This document shows positions 18,305 through 25,900 of a stretch of 64,000 nt of DNA, in pieces; positions within the stretch are counted from its first letter, which is position 1; every line of letters begins with the position of its first letter. The notes below the pieces were generated by a model. That model searched no databases. It was not told the origin of the DNA and was given only the letters and a program-made list of their open reading frames with translations. The translations under genes and the position numbers were made by a program. This DNA comes from JACMQX01 sp044225675. GTDB lineage: Bacteria > Pseudomonadota > Gammaproteobacteria > Burkholderiales > Burkholderiaceae_C. The stretch covers positions 11,637-75,636 of the forward strand of contig JBGAIH010000025.1 in the NCBI GenBank assembly GCA_044225675.1. Reading direction: 5' to 3'.

Positions 18305-18343
18305 CAAAACAAAACGGCCCGTTGCTGGTGCATACGGGCCGTT
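18305..18343 (-). promoter_or_regulatory. Transcription attenuator (terminator hairpin) of leuA
   Basis: On the minus strand a 10-bp stem AACGGCCCGT / ACGGGCCGTT (18343-18313) with an 11-nt loop is followed by TTGTTTT, all upstream of leuA and downstream of the leader peptide. The leader contains a second ACGGGC (18379-18374), which can pair with the 5' arm of the terminator and act as antiterminator. A further ACCAGCAAC / GTTGCTGGT pairing can form around the terminator loop. This is the classic arrangement of a ribosome-stalling attenuator. Confidence 0.85.
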
Positions 18344-18362
18344 GTGAAGGATTGCGCGCGCG

Positions 18363-18416
18363 CTACCGTCTCCGCCCGTGGGGGATTAGCAGTAGCGCCA
18401 GCGAAACTTGTTTCAT
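18363..18416 (-). CDS. leuL: leuA leader peptide, 17 residues
   Basis: A 17-codon ORF reads MKQVSLALLLIPHGRRR. It has four Leu codons at positions 6 and 8-10, two of them CTA, which is rare in a genome this GC-rich, followed by Ile. Its last codons contain the antiterminator strand ACGGGC. A ribosome stalled for lack of Leu-tRNA would leave that strand free, while one reaching the TAG at 18363 would cover it and allow the terminator. An extended -10 (TGCTATATT, 18432-18424) places the transcript start almost exactly at the ATG. No Shine-Dalgarno is seen, so the mRNA may be leaderless (inference). Confidence 0.8.
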   Translation of the reverse strand: MKQVSLALLLIPHGRRR

Positions 18417-18423
18417 GACGGGC

Positions 18424-18432
18424 AATATAGCA
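18424..18432 (-). promoter_or_regulatory. Extended -10 promoter of the leuA leader
   Basis: Minus-strand TGCTATATT is an extended -10 (TGn plus a near-consensus hexamer). It lies about 7 nt before the leader-peptide ATG at 18416. No good -35 is visible at 17 nt, as is often the case for extended -10 promoters. Confidence 0.5.
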
Positions 18433-18553
18433 CAGAATTTCCGGACGGCATGCAAGGATTTTTGCGGGGGTGCCCGGCGCACGGCTCAGTCGGGCGCGCA
18501 AACACCGTCGCGCGCAAAGCCCGCGGCCGTCGCGCGCAAGGCCCGCGCCGCCC

Positions 18554-19399
18554 TCATTTGTGAAGGCCGCGCTCCTCGGGCTCGTCCGTCGACGTGCTGA
18601 TCACACTCGTTTGCTGGCCCTTGGCCTTGCGCCAGCCATAGACCGCGTAGCCGCTCAGGCCGTAGATCACGAACAGTCCGAACAGGACCGTGGGCGGATG
18701 GATGTTGATCACCGCGATGACCAGCGCGATCAGCACGATCGTGGCGAACGGCACGCTGCGCTTCATGCTGATGTCCTTGAAGCTGTAGAACGGCACGTTG
18801 GTCACCATCGTGAGCCCCGCGTACAGGGCCAGCACGAACATGATCCACGGCACGCTCAGGCCCAGCAGCACGTCATTGCCGCGCACACCGCCCTCGGTGG
18901 CGATCCAGATGAAGCCGGCGACGAGAGCCGCCGCGGCCGGCGACGGCAGGCCCTGGAAGTACCGCTTGTCGACGACACCCGTGTTCACGTTGAAGCGTGC
19001 CAGCCGCAGCGCGGCGCAGGCGCAGTAGACGAAGGCGGCGATCCAGCCCCAGCGGCCCAGCCCCTTGAGAGCCCACTCGTAGGCGATCAGCGCGGGCGCG
19101 GCGCCGAAGGACACCATGTCGGACAGCGAATCCATCTGCTCGCCGAAGGCGCTCTGGGTGTTGGTCATGCGGGCCACGCGCCCGTCCAGGCTGTCGAGCA
19201 CCATCGCGCAGAACACGCCGACCGCCGCCTGGTCGAACCGGCCGTTCATGGCCATGACGACCGCATAGAAGCCGCCGAACAGGGCGGCCAGCGTGAACAG
19301 GTTGGGCAGGATGTAGATGCCCTTGCGGCGCTTTCGCACGATGACGCCGTCGCCGCCGTCGGGATTCAACTCGTTGCCGTCATGCATGGGAAGGCCCAT
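18554..19399 (-). CDS. pssA: CDP-diacylglycerol--serine O-phosphatidyltransferase
   Basis: Integral membrane enzyme that makes phosphatidylserine from CDP-diacylglycerol and serine, the precursor of phosphatidylethanolamine. The CDP-alcohol phosphotransferase signature DGx2ARx8Gx3Dx3D is intact (DGRVAR ... FGEQMDSLSD, about residues 72-93). Several hydrophobic segments follow through about residue 255, then a polar tail. The protein is 281 residues from the first ATG; an ATG four codons later (19387) is an equally good start. It lies between ilvC and leuA, a gene order well known in Burkholderiales. No psd gene is adjacent here. Confidence 0.93.
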   Translation of the reverse strand: MGLPMHDGNELNPDGGDGVIVRKRRKGIYILPNLFTLAALFGGFYAVVMAMNGRFDQAAVGVFCAMVLDSLDGRVARMTNTQSAFGEQMDSLSDMVSFGAAPALIAYEWALKGLGRWGWIAAFVYCACAALRLARFNVNTGVVDKRYFQGLPSPAAAALVAGFIWIATEGGVRGNDVLLGLSVPWIMFVLALYAGLTMVTNVPFYSFKDISMKRSVPFATIVLIALVIAVINIHPPTVLFGLFVIYGLSGYAVYGWRKAKGQQTSVISTSTDEPEERGLHK

Positions 19400-19502
19400 T
19401 GTTCATTTGCGCAGTATCTCGTGATGTGCGGGAAGGATGGCTTGGCATCGAAGTGCGTCAGTGTAAGGCAAGCCCCCCTGCGCAGGCGGTGCGGCGCCCC
19501 CT

Positions 19503-19529
19503 CAAAGAAAAAGGCCACCGCAGTGGCCT
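19503..19529 (-). terminator. Rho-independent terminator after ilvC
   Basis: On the minus strand a 7-bp stem AGGCCAC / GTGGCCT with loop TGCG is followed by TTTTCTTT, about 50 nt after the ilvC stop. It separates ilvC from pssA. Confidence 0.8.
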
Positions 19530-19576
19530 CGGGGTGCATGCCGTGCCGCCGGCCTTGCGGCCGGGCAGCGCGGGCA

Positions 19577-20593
19577 TCAGTTGCGGGTCTGGTCGACCAG
19601 CTTGTTCTTCTTGATCCAGGGCATCATGGCGCGCAGCTGCTCGCCCACGACCTCGATCTGGTGCTCGGCGTTCAGGCGGCGACGGCTCAGCAGCGTCGGC
19701 GCATTGGCGCGGTTTTCCAGGATGAAGCTCTTGGCGTATTCGCCGGTCTGGATGTCCTTGAGGACCTGCTTCATGACCTTCTTGGTCTCTTCCGTGATGA
19801 TGCGCGGGCCCGTCACGTACTCGCCGTACTCGGCGTTGTTGGAGATCGAGTAGTTCATGTTGGCGATGCCGCCTTCATAGATCAGGTCCACGATCAGCTT
19901 GAGCTCGTGCAGGCACTCGAAGTAGGCCATCTCGGGCGCGTAGCCGGCTTCCACCAGCGTCTCGAAGCCCGCCTTGATCAGCTCCACGGTACCGCCGCAC
20001 AGCACGGCCTGCTCGCCGAACAGGTCGGTCTCGGTCTCTTCGCGGAAGTTGGTCTCGATGATGCCGGCCTTGCCGCCGCCGTTGGCCATGGCGTACGACA
20101 GGGCCAGATCACGGGCCTTGCCGGTCTTGTCCTGATGGACGGCCACGAGGTGGGGCACGCCGCCGCCCTGGGTGTAGGTGCTGCGCACCGTGTGGCCAGG
20201 CGCCTTGGGAGCGACCATCCACACGTCGAGGTCGGCGCGCGGCATGACCTGGCCGTAGTGGACGTTGAAGCCGTGGGCGAACGCGAGCGAGGCGCCCTGC
20301 TTGATGTTGGGCTCCACGTCGTTCTTGTAGACGGTGGCGATCTGCTCGTCGGGCAGCAGGATCATGACGACGTCGGCGGACTTCACGGCCTCGGCGACCT
20401 CGGCGACCTTCAGGCCGGCCTTCTCGACCTTGGGCCAGGAGGCGCCACCCTTGCGCAGGCCGACCACGACCTTCACGCCGCTGTCGTTGAGGTTCTGCGC
20501 GTGGGCGTGGCCCTGCGAACCGTAGCCGATGATCGCAACCGTCTTGCCCTTGATCAGGCTCAGATCACAGTCCTTGTCGTAATAAACCTTCAT
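19577..20593 (-). CDS. ilvC: Ketol-acid reductoisomerase, class I (NADP+)
   Basis: Second shared step of valine and isoleucine synthesis: isomerisation and reduction of acetolactate or acetohydroxybutyrate. The 338-residue length is the class I (short) form. The N-terminal Rossmann motif is IGYGSQGHAHAQNL (about 22-35). The knotted C-terminal domain carries the metal-binding ETNFREETETDLFGEQ and the acidic CLHELKLIVDLIYEGG. AAAGGAAG precedes the ATG. It follows ilvN with a 116-nt gap holding a strong hairpin, and is followed by a terminator. Confidence 0.97.
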   Translation of the reverse strand: MKVYYDKDCDLSLIKGKTVAIIGYGSQGHAHAQNLNDSGVKVVVGLRKGGASWPKVEKAGLKVAEVAEAVKSADVVMILLPDEQIATVYKNDVEPNIKQGASLAFAHGFNVHYGQVMPRADLDVWMVAPKAPGHTVRSTYTQGGGVPHLVAVHQDKTGKARDLALSYAMANGGGKAGIIETNFREETETDLFGEQAVLCGGTVELIKAGFETLVEAGYAPEMAYFECLHELKLIVDLIYEGGIANMNYSISNNAEYGEYVTGPRIITEETKKVMKQVLKDIQTGEYAKSFILENRANAPTLLSRRRLNAEHQIEVVGEQLRAMMPWIKKNKLVDQTRN

Positions 20594-20620
20594 GGTCTTC
20601 CTTTCGTTGTATTGCTTGTC

Positions 20621-20650
20621 AAAAAAGCGCCGGGCCGCCCCAGCTTTTTT
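20621..20650. terminator. Terminator-like hairpin between ilvN and ilvC
   Basis: Outer arms AAAAAAGC and GCTTTTTT are perfectly complementary, and an inner GGGC/GCCC pairing extends the stem. The T-run makes it look like an intrinsic terminator in both directions, yet it lies inside the presumed ilvBNC transcription unit. It could reduce ilvC transcription or act as a processing or stability element. Confidence 0.55.
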
Positions 20651-20709
20651 GGATTCGAACCCGATGGTGGCGCCCAGGGAGCGGATCGACCGGCGCCATC
20701 ACCGAAAAC

Positions 20710-21201
20710 TCATACGCGCAGGATTCTCTCACCCCGGCCGATCCCGCTGGCGCCGGTGCGCACCGTCTCCAGGATCGCGCTGCGGTCGATGGCTTCGAGA
20801 AAGGCGTCATTCTTGCCCTGGTCGCCGGTCAGCTCGATCGTGTAGCTCTTCTCGGTGACGTCGATGATGCGGCCGCGGAAGATGTCGGCCATGCGCTTCA
20901 TCTCCTCGCGTTCCTTGCCGACGGCGCGGACCTTGACCATCATGAGTTCGCGCTCGGTGTAGGCGCCTTCGGTCAGGTCGACCACCTTGACGACCTCGAT
21001 GAGCCGGTTCAGGTGCTTGGTGATCTGCTCGATGACGTCGTCGGAGCCGGTGGTCTGCACCGTCATGCGCGACAGGCTCGGGTCCTCGGTCGGCGCCACG
21101 GTGAGCGATTCGATGTTGTAGCCACGGGCCGAGAACAGGCCCACCACGCGGGACAGTGCGCCGGGTTCGTTTTCCAGCAGCACGGCAATGATATGTTTCA
21201 T
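20710..21201 (-). CDS. ilvN: Acetolactate synthase small (regulatory) subunit
   Basis: 163-residue regulatory subunit that binds the IlvB catalytic subunit and confers valine feedback. The N-terminal ACT domain is clear (HIIAVLLENEPGALSRVVGLF, with the effector-site stretch GYNIESLTV), followed by the C-terminal ALS_ss_C domain (MVKVRAVGKEREEM). The size equals that of IlvH-type subunits. It lies directly downstream of ilvB and upstream of ilvC on the same strand. The symbol ilvH is equally used for this family. Confidence 0.95.
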   Translation of the reverse strand: MKHIIAVLLENEPGALSRVVGLFSARGYNIESLTVAPTEDPSLSRMTVQTTGSDDVIEQITKHLNRLIEVVKVVDLTEGAYTERELMMVKVRAVGKEREEMKRMADIFRGRIIDVTEKSYTIELTGDQGKNDAFLEAIDRSAILETVRTGASGIGRGERILRV

Positions 21202-21331
21202 GAGATGTGATTCCTCTTTTCGCCGCCCTCCCCCTGCCGCGGTAACGGCAGGGCTTGGCGGGCAATAGATTCGTCTTCAGGGAAGCTGGCGGTGCCGCAT
21301 CAGGCTGCAGCGTCGCCAGCGGTCGGTTGTG

Positions 21332-23122
21332 TCAGAGGTCCTCGCTGCCCAGCAGCATCTCGGTGATGCCCTTGCCGGCCTGGACCATCGGGAACACGTT
21401 CTCGGTCGGGTCGGTGCGGAAGTCCATGAACACGGTGCGGTCCTTGAGCTTGCGCGCCTCGCGCAGCGCGCCCTCGACGTCCTGCGGCCGCTCGATCAGC
21501 ATGCCGACGTGGCCATAGGCCTCGGCCAGCTTCACGAAGTTGGGCAGCGCGTCCATGTAGCTGCTGCTGTAGCGGCCGGAGTACTCGAGCTCCTGCCACT
21601 GGCGCACCATGCCCAGGTAGCGGTTGTTGAGCGACACGATCTTGATCGGCGTGTTGTACTGCAGGCAGGTCGAGAGCTCCTGGATGCACATCTGCACCGA
21701 GCCTTCGCCGGTGATGCAGAACACCTCGCTCTGCGGCCGGGCCAGCTTGATGCCCATGGCATAGGGAATGCCCACGCCCATGGTGCCCAGGCCGCCGGAG
21801 TTGATCCAGCGGCGCGGCTCGTCGAAGCGGTAGTACTGCGCGGCCCACATCTGGTGCTGGCCGACGTCGGACGTGATGTAGGTGTCGCCGTCCTTGGTCA
21901 TGTTCCACAGCGTCTCGATCACGTGCTGCGGCTTGATCACGTCGCCCGAGCCCATGCTGTACTTGAGGCAATCGCGCTTGCGCCAGCCTTCGATGGTCTC
22001 CCACCAGCCGCCCAGGGCGTTGGCGTCGGGCTTGAGGCCGGACTCCTTGATCATCGCGATCAGCTCGGTCAGCACGTCCTTGACGTCGCCGACGATCGGG
22101 ATGTCGACCTTGACGCGCTTGGAGATGCTCGACGGGTCGATGTCGATGTGGATGATCTTGCGCTCGTTCTGCGCGAAGTGCTTCGGGTTGCCGATCACGC
22201 GGTCGTCGAAGCGCGCGCCGACGGCCAGCAGCACGTCGCAGTTCTGCATCGCGTTGTTGGCCTCGATCGTGCCGTGCATGCCGAGCATGCCCAGGAACTT
22301 GCGGTCGCTCGCCGGGTAGGCCCCGAGGCCCATCAGCGTGTTGGTGCAGGGATAGCCCAGCATGTCCACCAGCGTGCGCAGCTCGGCCGAGGCATTGCTC
22401 AGCAGCACGCCGCCGCCGGTGTAGATGTACGGTCGCTTGGCGTTCAGCAGCAACTGCAGCGCCTTGCGGATCTGGCCGCCATGGCCCTTGCGCACCGGGT
22501 TGTACGAGCGCATGGTGAGCGTCTCGGGGTAGCCGGAGAAGCTCGCCTTCTTGAACGACACGTCCTTGGGGATGTCCACCACCACCGGGCCGGGACGGCC
22601 GCTGCGCGCGATGTGGAAGGCCTTCTTCATGGTGTCGGCCAGGTCGCGCGGGTCCTTGACGAGGAAGTTGTGCTTGACGATCGGGCGGGTGATCCCGACG
22701 GTGTCGCACTCCTGGAAGGCGTCCAGGCCGATGGCGTGCGTCGGGACCTGGCCCGAGATGATCACCATCGGAATGCTGTCCATGTAGGCCGTCGCGATGC
22801 CGGTCACGGCATTGGTCAGCCCGGGGCCGGACGTGACGAGTGCCACGCCGACGTCGCCCGTCGCCCGGGCATAGCCGTCGGCCGCGTGCACGGCCGCCTG
22901 CTCATGGCGCACCAGCACGTGCTGGATGGTGTCCTGCTTGTAGAAGGCGTCGTAGATGTACAGGACCGCGCCGCCGGGGTAACCCCAGACGTGCTTGACG
23001 TTCTCGGCCTGCAGGCATTTGACGAGGATTTCGGCGCCCATGAGTTCCTGGGGCCCTGCGCTGTGACCGCCCGAGCTGGCGGCAGCGGCTGCCGAAGTGA
23101 TTTCGGCCTTGGTAATTTCCAT
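21332..23122 (-). CDS. ilvB: Acetolactate synthase large (catalytic) subunit
   Basis: ThDP-dependent enzyme of 596 residues that makes acetolactate or acetohydroxybutyrate from pyruvate. Three ThDP-family domains are visible. The N-terminal PYR domain has the catalytic Glu in RHEQAAVHAADGYAR. The middle domain contains MLGMHGTIEANNA. The C-terminal PP domain has the ThDP/Mg motif GEGSVQMCIQELSTCLQYN. The ATG at 23122 (MEITKAEI) was chosen because a purine-rich AAAGG precedes it and the family starts near here. A longer frame reaching 23557 would overlap the divergent sigma-factor gene and is not believed. Confidence 0.96.
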   Translation of the reverse strand: MEITKAEITSAAAAASSGGHSAGPQELMGAEILVKCLQAENVKHVWGYPGGAVLYIYDAFYKQDTIQHVLVRHEQAAVHAADGYARATGDVGVALVTSGPGLTNAVTGIATAYMDSIPMVIISGQVPTHAIGLDAFQECDTVGITRPIVKHNFLVKDPRDLADTMKKAFHIARSGRPGPVVVDIPKDVSFKKASFSGYPETLTMRSYNPVRKGHGGQIRKALQLLLNAKRPYIYTGGGVLLSNASAELRTLVDMLGYPCTNTLMGLGAYPASDRKFLGMLGMHGTIEANNAMQNCDVLLAVGARFDDRVIGNPKHFAQNERKIIHIDIDPSSISKRVKVDIPIVGDVKDVLTELIAMIKESGLKPDANALGGWWETIEGWRKRDCLKYSMGSGDVIKPQHVIETLWNMTKDGDTYITSDVGQHQMWAAQYYRFDEPRRWINSGGLGTMGVGIPYAMGIKLARPQSEVFCITGEGSVQMCIQELSTCLQYNTPIKIVSLNNRYLGMVRQWQELEYSGRYSSSYMDALPNFVKLAEAYGHVGMLIERPQDVEGALREARKLKDRTVFMDFRTDPTENVFPMVQAGKGITEMLLGSEDL

Positions 23123-23438
23123 GATCAACCTTTGTGAATTTCTCTGACGAAAAACCTTGGGTGCCCCTTGGCGAACTCTTGTGAAGCCGCGTCGGGACTT
23201 TGGATCAAAGCCATGGGCGAGATGATTGCTGCGCCGGACCGTGACCCGTTTTGCCTTTTGACTTGCAGACCGGATTATCGCACTGCACAAGGCCGATCCG
23301 GCCGGCTGCGTGGCGGAAACGACGGCTTTTTGTGGTTCCGGATGCCATAATCCGCCGCGCAAAGCGCCAGATTCCGGGCCCGGCGCGTCAGCCTGACGCC
23401 GGGCCTTCCCAGCTCCCAGGCCGTTCGCGGCATCCACT
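23123..23438. promoter_or_regulatory. Divergent promoter region between ilvB and the ECF sigma gene
   Basis: This 316-nt gene-free interval separates divergent genes. Towards ilvB an extended -10 TGCGATAAT (23282-23274, minus strand) would give a leader of about 145 nt. Towards the sigma gene an extended -10 TGCCATAAT (23343-23351, plus strand) would give a leader of about 80 nt. A 29-codon ORF (23214-23125, minus strand) ends 2 nt before the ilvB ATG, but it is not rich in branched-chain codons and no terminator hairpin follows, so it does not look like an attenuator. Confidence 0.45.
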
Positions 23439-24005
23439 TTGGCAACCGAAAAAGAACTCTCCGACTTCCTCAAGAGCGTCGAGAAACGGGCCTTCAAGCG
23501 CTCGAAATACCACGTTCGCGACGACGAGGCGGCACTGGACATCGTGCAGGACAGCATGATGAAGCTGGCCGAGCACTACGGCGACAAGCCGGCCGACGAG
23601 CTGCCGATGCTGTTCGCGCGCATCCTGTCGAACTGCACCCTGGACTGGTTTCGCCGCCAGAAGTCGCGCAACGCCCTGTTTTCGAACCTCAGCGACTTCG
23701 AATCCGGGTCGGACGACGGGGATTTCGATTTGCTGGAAACTTATGAGTCCGAAGACGACTCACAGCGTACGGAAAGCGCTGAAGCGGTCACCAGCCGGGC
23801 TCAGATCTTGCATGAGATCGAACAGGAGATCCAGGAATTGCCGGGACGTCAACGGGAGGCCTTCCTTCTGCGTTACTGGGAGGAGATGGACGTGGCCGAG
23901 ACGGCGGCGGCCATGGGTTGCTCGGAAGGCAGCGTCAAGACGCACTGCTCCAGGGCAGTCCAGGCCCTCAGCAAAGCACTGAAGGCAAAGGGAATACAAC
24001 TATGA
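23439..24005 (+). CDS. RNA polymerase sigma factor, ECF type
   Basis: A 188-residue sigma-70 family protein with only regions 2 and 4. Region 2 spans about 25-75 (DDEAALDIVQDSMMKLAEHY, then LDWFRRQKSRN in the -10-reading helix). Region 4 spans about 125-185 (LPGRQREAFLLRYWEEMDVA, AAAMGCSEGSVKTHCSRA). The acidic linker between them (about 85-115) is long. The start is a TTG at 23439: the frame has a stop 45 nt upstream and no ATG or GTG between. Its stop overlaps the ATG of the DUF3619 gene (ATGA). By ECF convention the coupled membrane protein is a candidate anti-sigma factor. The inducing signal is unknown. Confidence 0.9.
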   Translation: MATEKELSDFLKSVEKRAFKRSKYHVRDDEAALDIVQDSMMKLAEHYGDKPADELPMLFARILSNCTLDWFRRQKSRNALFSNLSDFESGSDDGDFDLLETYESEDDSQRTESAEAVTSRAQILHEIEQEIQELPGRQREAFLLRYWEEMDVAETAAAMGCSEGSVKTHCSRAVQALSKALKAKGIQL

Positions 24006-24466
24006 CGCACATTCACCCACAGCATCCGGACGCGGTCCGGGCCCACGCCGCAGCCGACCCGATGGACCGGTACGGCATGCGGCTGGCTGCGCGCCTGACC
24101 GAAAGCACGGCCGAGCTGCCTTACGACATTTCCGAGCGCCTGCGCGCCGCCCGCGTCCAGGCCCTGGCCCGGCGCAAGCCGGTCCCCCGCCGGGTTCCCG
24201 CCGTCATGGCCAGCGGCGGCGCCGCCGTCCTGTCGGGCGGCGACGACTCTCCGGGCCTGTGGGGCCGCCTGGCCTCCGCCCTGCCCCTGGTTGCCCTGGT
24301 GGTCGGCCTCGTCGCCATCAACGTGGTCCAGAACGAAGACCGTGCCCGCGAGCTGGCCGAAGTCGACACCGCACTGCTGACCGACGACCTGCCTCCGTCG
24401 GCCTACGCCGACCCGGGCTTCGTGCAGTTCCTGCGCGCCGGCACCGAGCGAACCAGCAATCCATAA
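24002..24466 (+). CDS. DUF3619 family single-pass membrane protein
   Basis: 154 residues with no recognised catalytic motif. The N-terminal half is hydrophilic (DPMDRYGMRLAARLTEST), followed by a basic stretch (ARRKPVPRR) and one transmembrane segment at about 88-108. A short C-terminal part is rich in acidic residues and Pro. The start overlaps the sigma-factor stop, so translation is probably coupled. Position, size and single-pass topology resemble anti-sigma factors, but no HxxxCxxC zinc motif is present. The anti-sigma role is inference; DUF3619 is otherwise uncharacterised to my knowledge. Confidence 0.8.
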   Translation: MTHIHPQHPDAVRAHAAADPMDRYGMRLAARLTESTAELPYDISERLRAARVQALARRKPVPRRVPAVMASGGAAVLSGGDDSPGLWGRLASALPLVALVVGLVAINVVQNEDRARELAEVDTALLTDDLPPSAYADPGFVQFLRAGTERTSNP

Positions 24467-24484
24467 GCCCGGCTGCGCAGCTGT

Positions 24485-25258
24485 ATGACGCAGTCCCCTT
24501 CCGGTTTTCCCCCTGACCAGCACCCTGATGGCGGCTCGGCTCGCAGGCTGCCGCCGAGCCAGCGGTTCGCGGCGAGCCGTCGCTTCGGCCAGGCGCTGCT
24601 CGCCGCGACCGGCGTTTGGCTGATCGGCGCCGGCATGGCTTGGGCCCAGCAGCCCGCAGCGGGCGCTGCATCGTCCGCGCGTGCGCCCGCCGCCGTGACG
24701 GCCAGCAAGCCCGCCCCCCCATCCAAGTCGGCCGCCACGCGCACCAGCGCCTCGGGCTGGAGCTCCCTCACACCCGACCAGCAGCAGGCCCTCAAGCCGC
24801 TGCAGGCCAACTGGGGCAGCATGTCCGAAGCCCACCAGCGCAAGTGGATCGCCCTGTCCCGCACCTATCCGACGATGTCGCCGCCCGAGCAGGCCCGGCT
24901 TCACAGCCGCATGACCGAATGGGCGACGCTCAGCCCGCGACAGCGCGCCGACGCCCGGCTCAACTTCGCCGAAACCAAGCAGCATTCGCCGGACGAGAAA
25001 AAGGCCAAATGGCAGGCCTATCAGGCCCTGAGCCCCGAAGAAAAGCAGAAGCTCGCGGCCAACGCCAAGGGCAAGCCCCAGGGCGCCGCGCCCGCCGTCA
25101 AGCCTGTGCCGACCCAAAAGCTCGCCGTGGTACCCTCCGCACCGTCGTCGCAAAAGAAGCACCCGACCATCGCGGGCGCCTCCGGCAAGCTGGACCAGAA
25201 CACCCTGCTGCCGCACCCTGCGCCGGCGCAGGCCGATGCCCCGACGCATCGCAACTGA
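24485..25258 (+). CDS. DUF3106 family exported protein with LTxxQ-like repeats
   Basis: 257 residues. A basic N-terminal region precedes a hydrophobic stretch (about 38-52, LLAATGVWLIGAGMAWA) with a cleavage-like AWAQ, so export is likely. An Ala/Pro/Ser linker follows, then a helical region (about 90-195) with recurring motifs: LTPDQQ, MSEAHQRKW, MSPPEQARL, LSPRQRADAR, LSPEEKQKL. The tail is low complexity, rich in Pro, Ala and Lys. The repeats recall the LTxxQ motif of Spy/CpxP periplasmic chaperones. That likeness is by eye only. It follows the DUF3619 gene by 18 nt and precedes an RDD gene, so it is part of the same operon. Confidence 0.8.
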   Translation: MTQSPSGFPPDQHPDGGSARRLPPSQRFAASRRFGQALLAATGVWLIGAGMAWAQQPAAGAASSARAPAAVTASKPAPPSKSAATRTSASGWSSLTPDQQQALKPLQANWGSMSEAHQRKWIALSRTYPTMSPPEQARLHSRMTEWATLSPRQRADARLNFAETKQHSPDEKKAKWQAYQALSPEEKQKLAANAKGKPQGAAPAVKPVPTQKLAVVPSAPSSQKKHPTIAGASGKLDQNTLLPHPAPAQADAPTHRN

Positions 25259-25279
25259 AACCCACCCGTCTTTCGTCCG

Positions 25280-25813
25280 ATGACCGCTGATCAGGCGCAG
25301 GCAGCGCCGCTCGACCACGCCCCCGCCTCTCTTGTCGCGCCCAGCCTGCGGCGCCGCATGGCCAGCTGGCTGTACGAAGGCATGCTGATGTTCGGGGTGG
25401 TCTTCATCGCCGGCTACCTCTTCGGCACGCTCAGCCAGACCCGCAATGCGCTGGACAACCGCCATGCGCTGCAGGCCTTCCTGTTCCTCGTCTTCGGCAT
25501 CTACTTCACCTGGTTCTGGGCCAAGGGCCAGACCCTGGCCATGAAAACCTGGAACATCCGCGTCGTCGACCGCACGGGCCGCCCCATCACCCAGCGCCGC
25601 GCCCTGGTGCGCTATGTGCTGAGCTGGCTCTGGTTCCTGCCGGCGCTGGCCATCCTGGCACCCTTCAAGGTGTCGGGCGGCGAGACGGTCGTGGTCGTCG
25701 TCGGCTGGGTGCTGGTATGGGCCCTGCTCAGCCGCTTCCACCCGCAGCGCCAGTTCGTCCACGACGTGCTGGCAGGCACGCGCCTGGTGAGCTCGCCACC
25801 GCTCAGCCGCTGA
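25280..25813 (+). CDS. RDD family membrane protein
   Basis: 177 residues. Hydrophobic segments lie at about 38-56, 70-87, 112-132 and 137-155. The family-defining N-terminal segment is RRRMASWLYEGMLMF, with R-R-M in place of R-D. GQTLAMKTWNIRVVD and the late FHPQRQFVHDVLAGTRLV are typical of the RDD fold. The function of most RDD proteins is unknown; some have been linked to ion transport. It is the fourth gene of the sigma/DUF3619/DUF3106/RDD run, 21 nt after DUF3106. Confidence 0.88.
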   Translation: MTADQAQAAPLDHAPASLVAPSLRRRMASWLYEGMLMFGVVFIAGYLFGTLSQTRNALDNRHALQAFLFLVFGIYFTWFWAKGQTLAMKTWNIRVVDRTGRPITQRRALVRYVLSWLWFLPALAILAPFKVSGGETVVVVVGWVLVWALLSRFHPQRQFVHDVLAGTRLVSSPPLSR

Positions 25814-25900
25814 GGCATCCTCTCGAAGGGCCGTCGCGAGCCTCCGGCCCCCCCGCCTCCTTCCGCACAACCGTCACTGCGCTCGGCGACAATCCGCGCC

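Noticed and set aside
20650..20672. tRNA-like T-arm sequence GGGTTCGAATCC before ilvC (minus strand)
   Set aside because: No acceptor stem, anticodon arm or D-arm can be drawn around it; chance match or remnant at best.
21329..23137. 602-codon plus-strand frame opposite ilvB
   Set aside because: Antisense shadow of a well-recognised gene; composition is His/Arg/Asp-rich with no domain.
23125..23214. 29-codon upstream ORF ending 2 nt before ilvB as a branched-chain attenuator peptide
   Set aside because: Only single Leu, Ile and Val codons, and no terminator/antiterminator hairpins follow.
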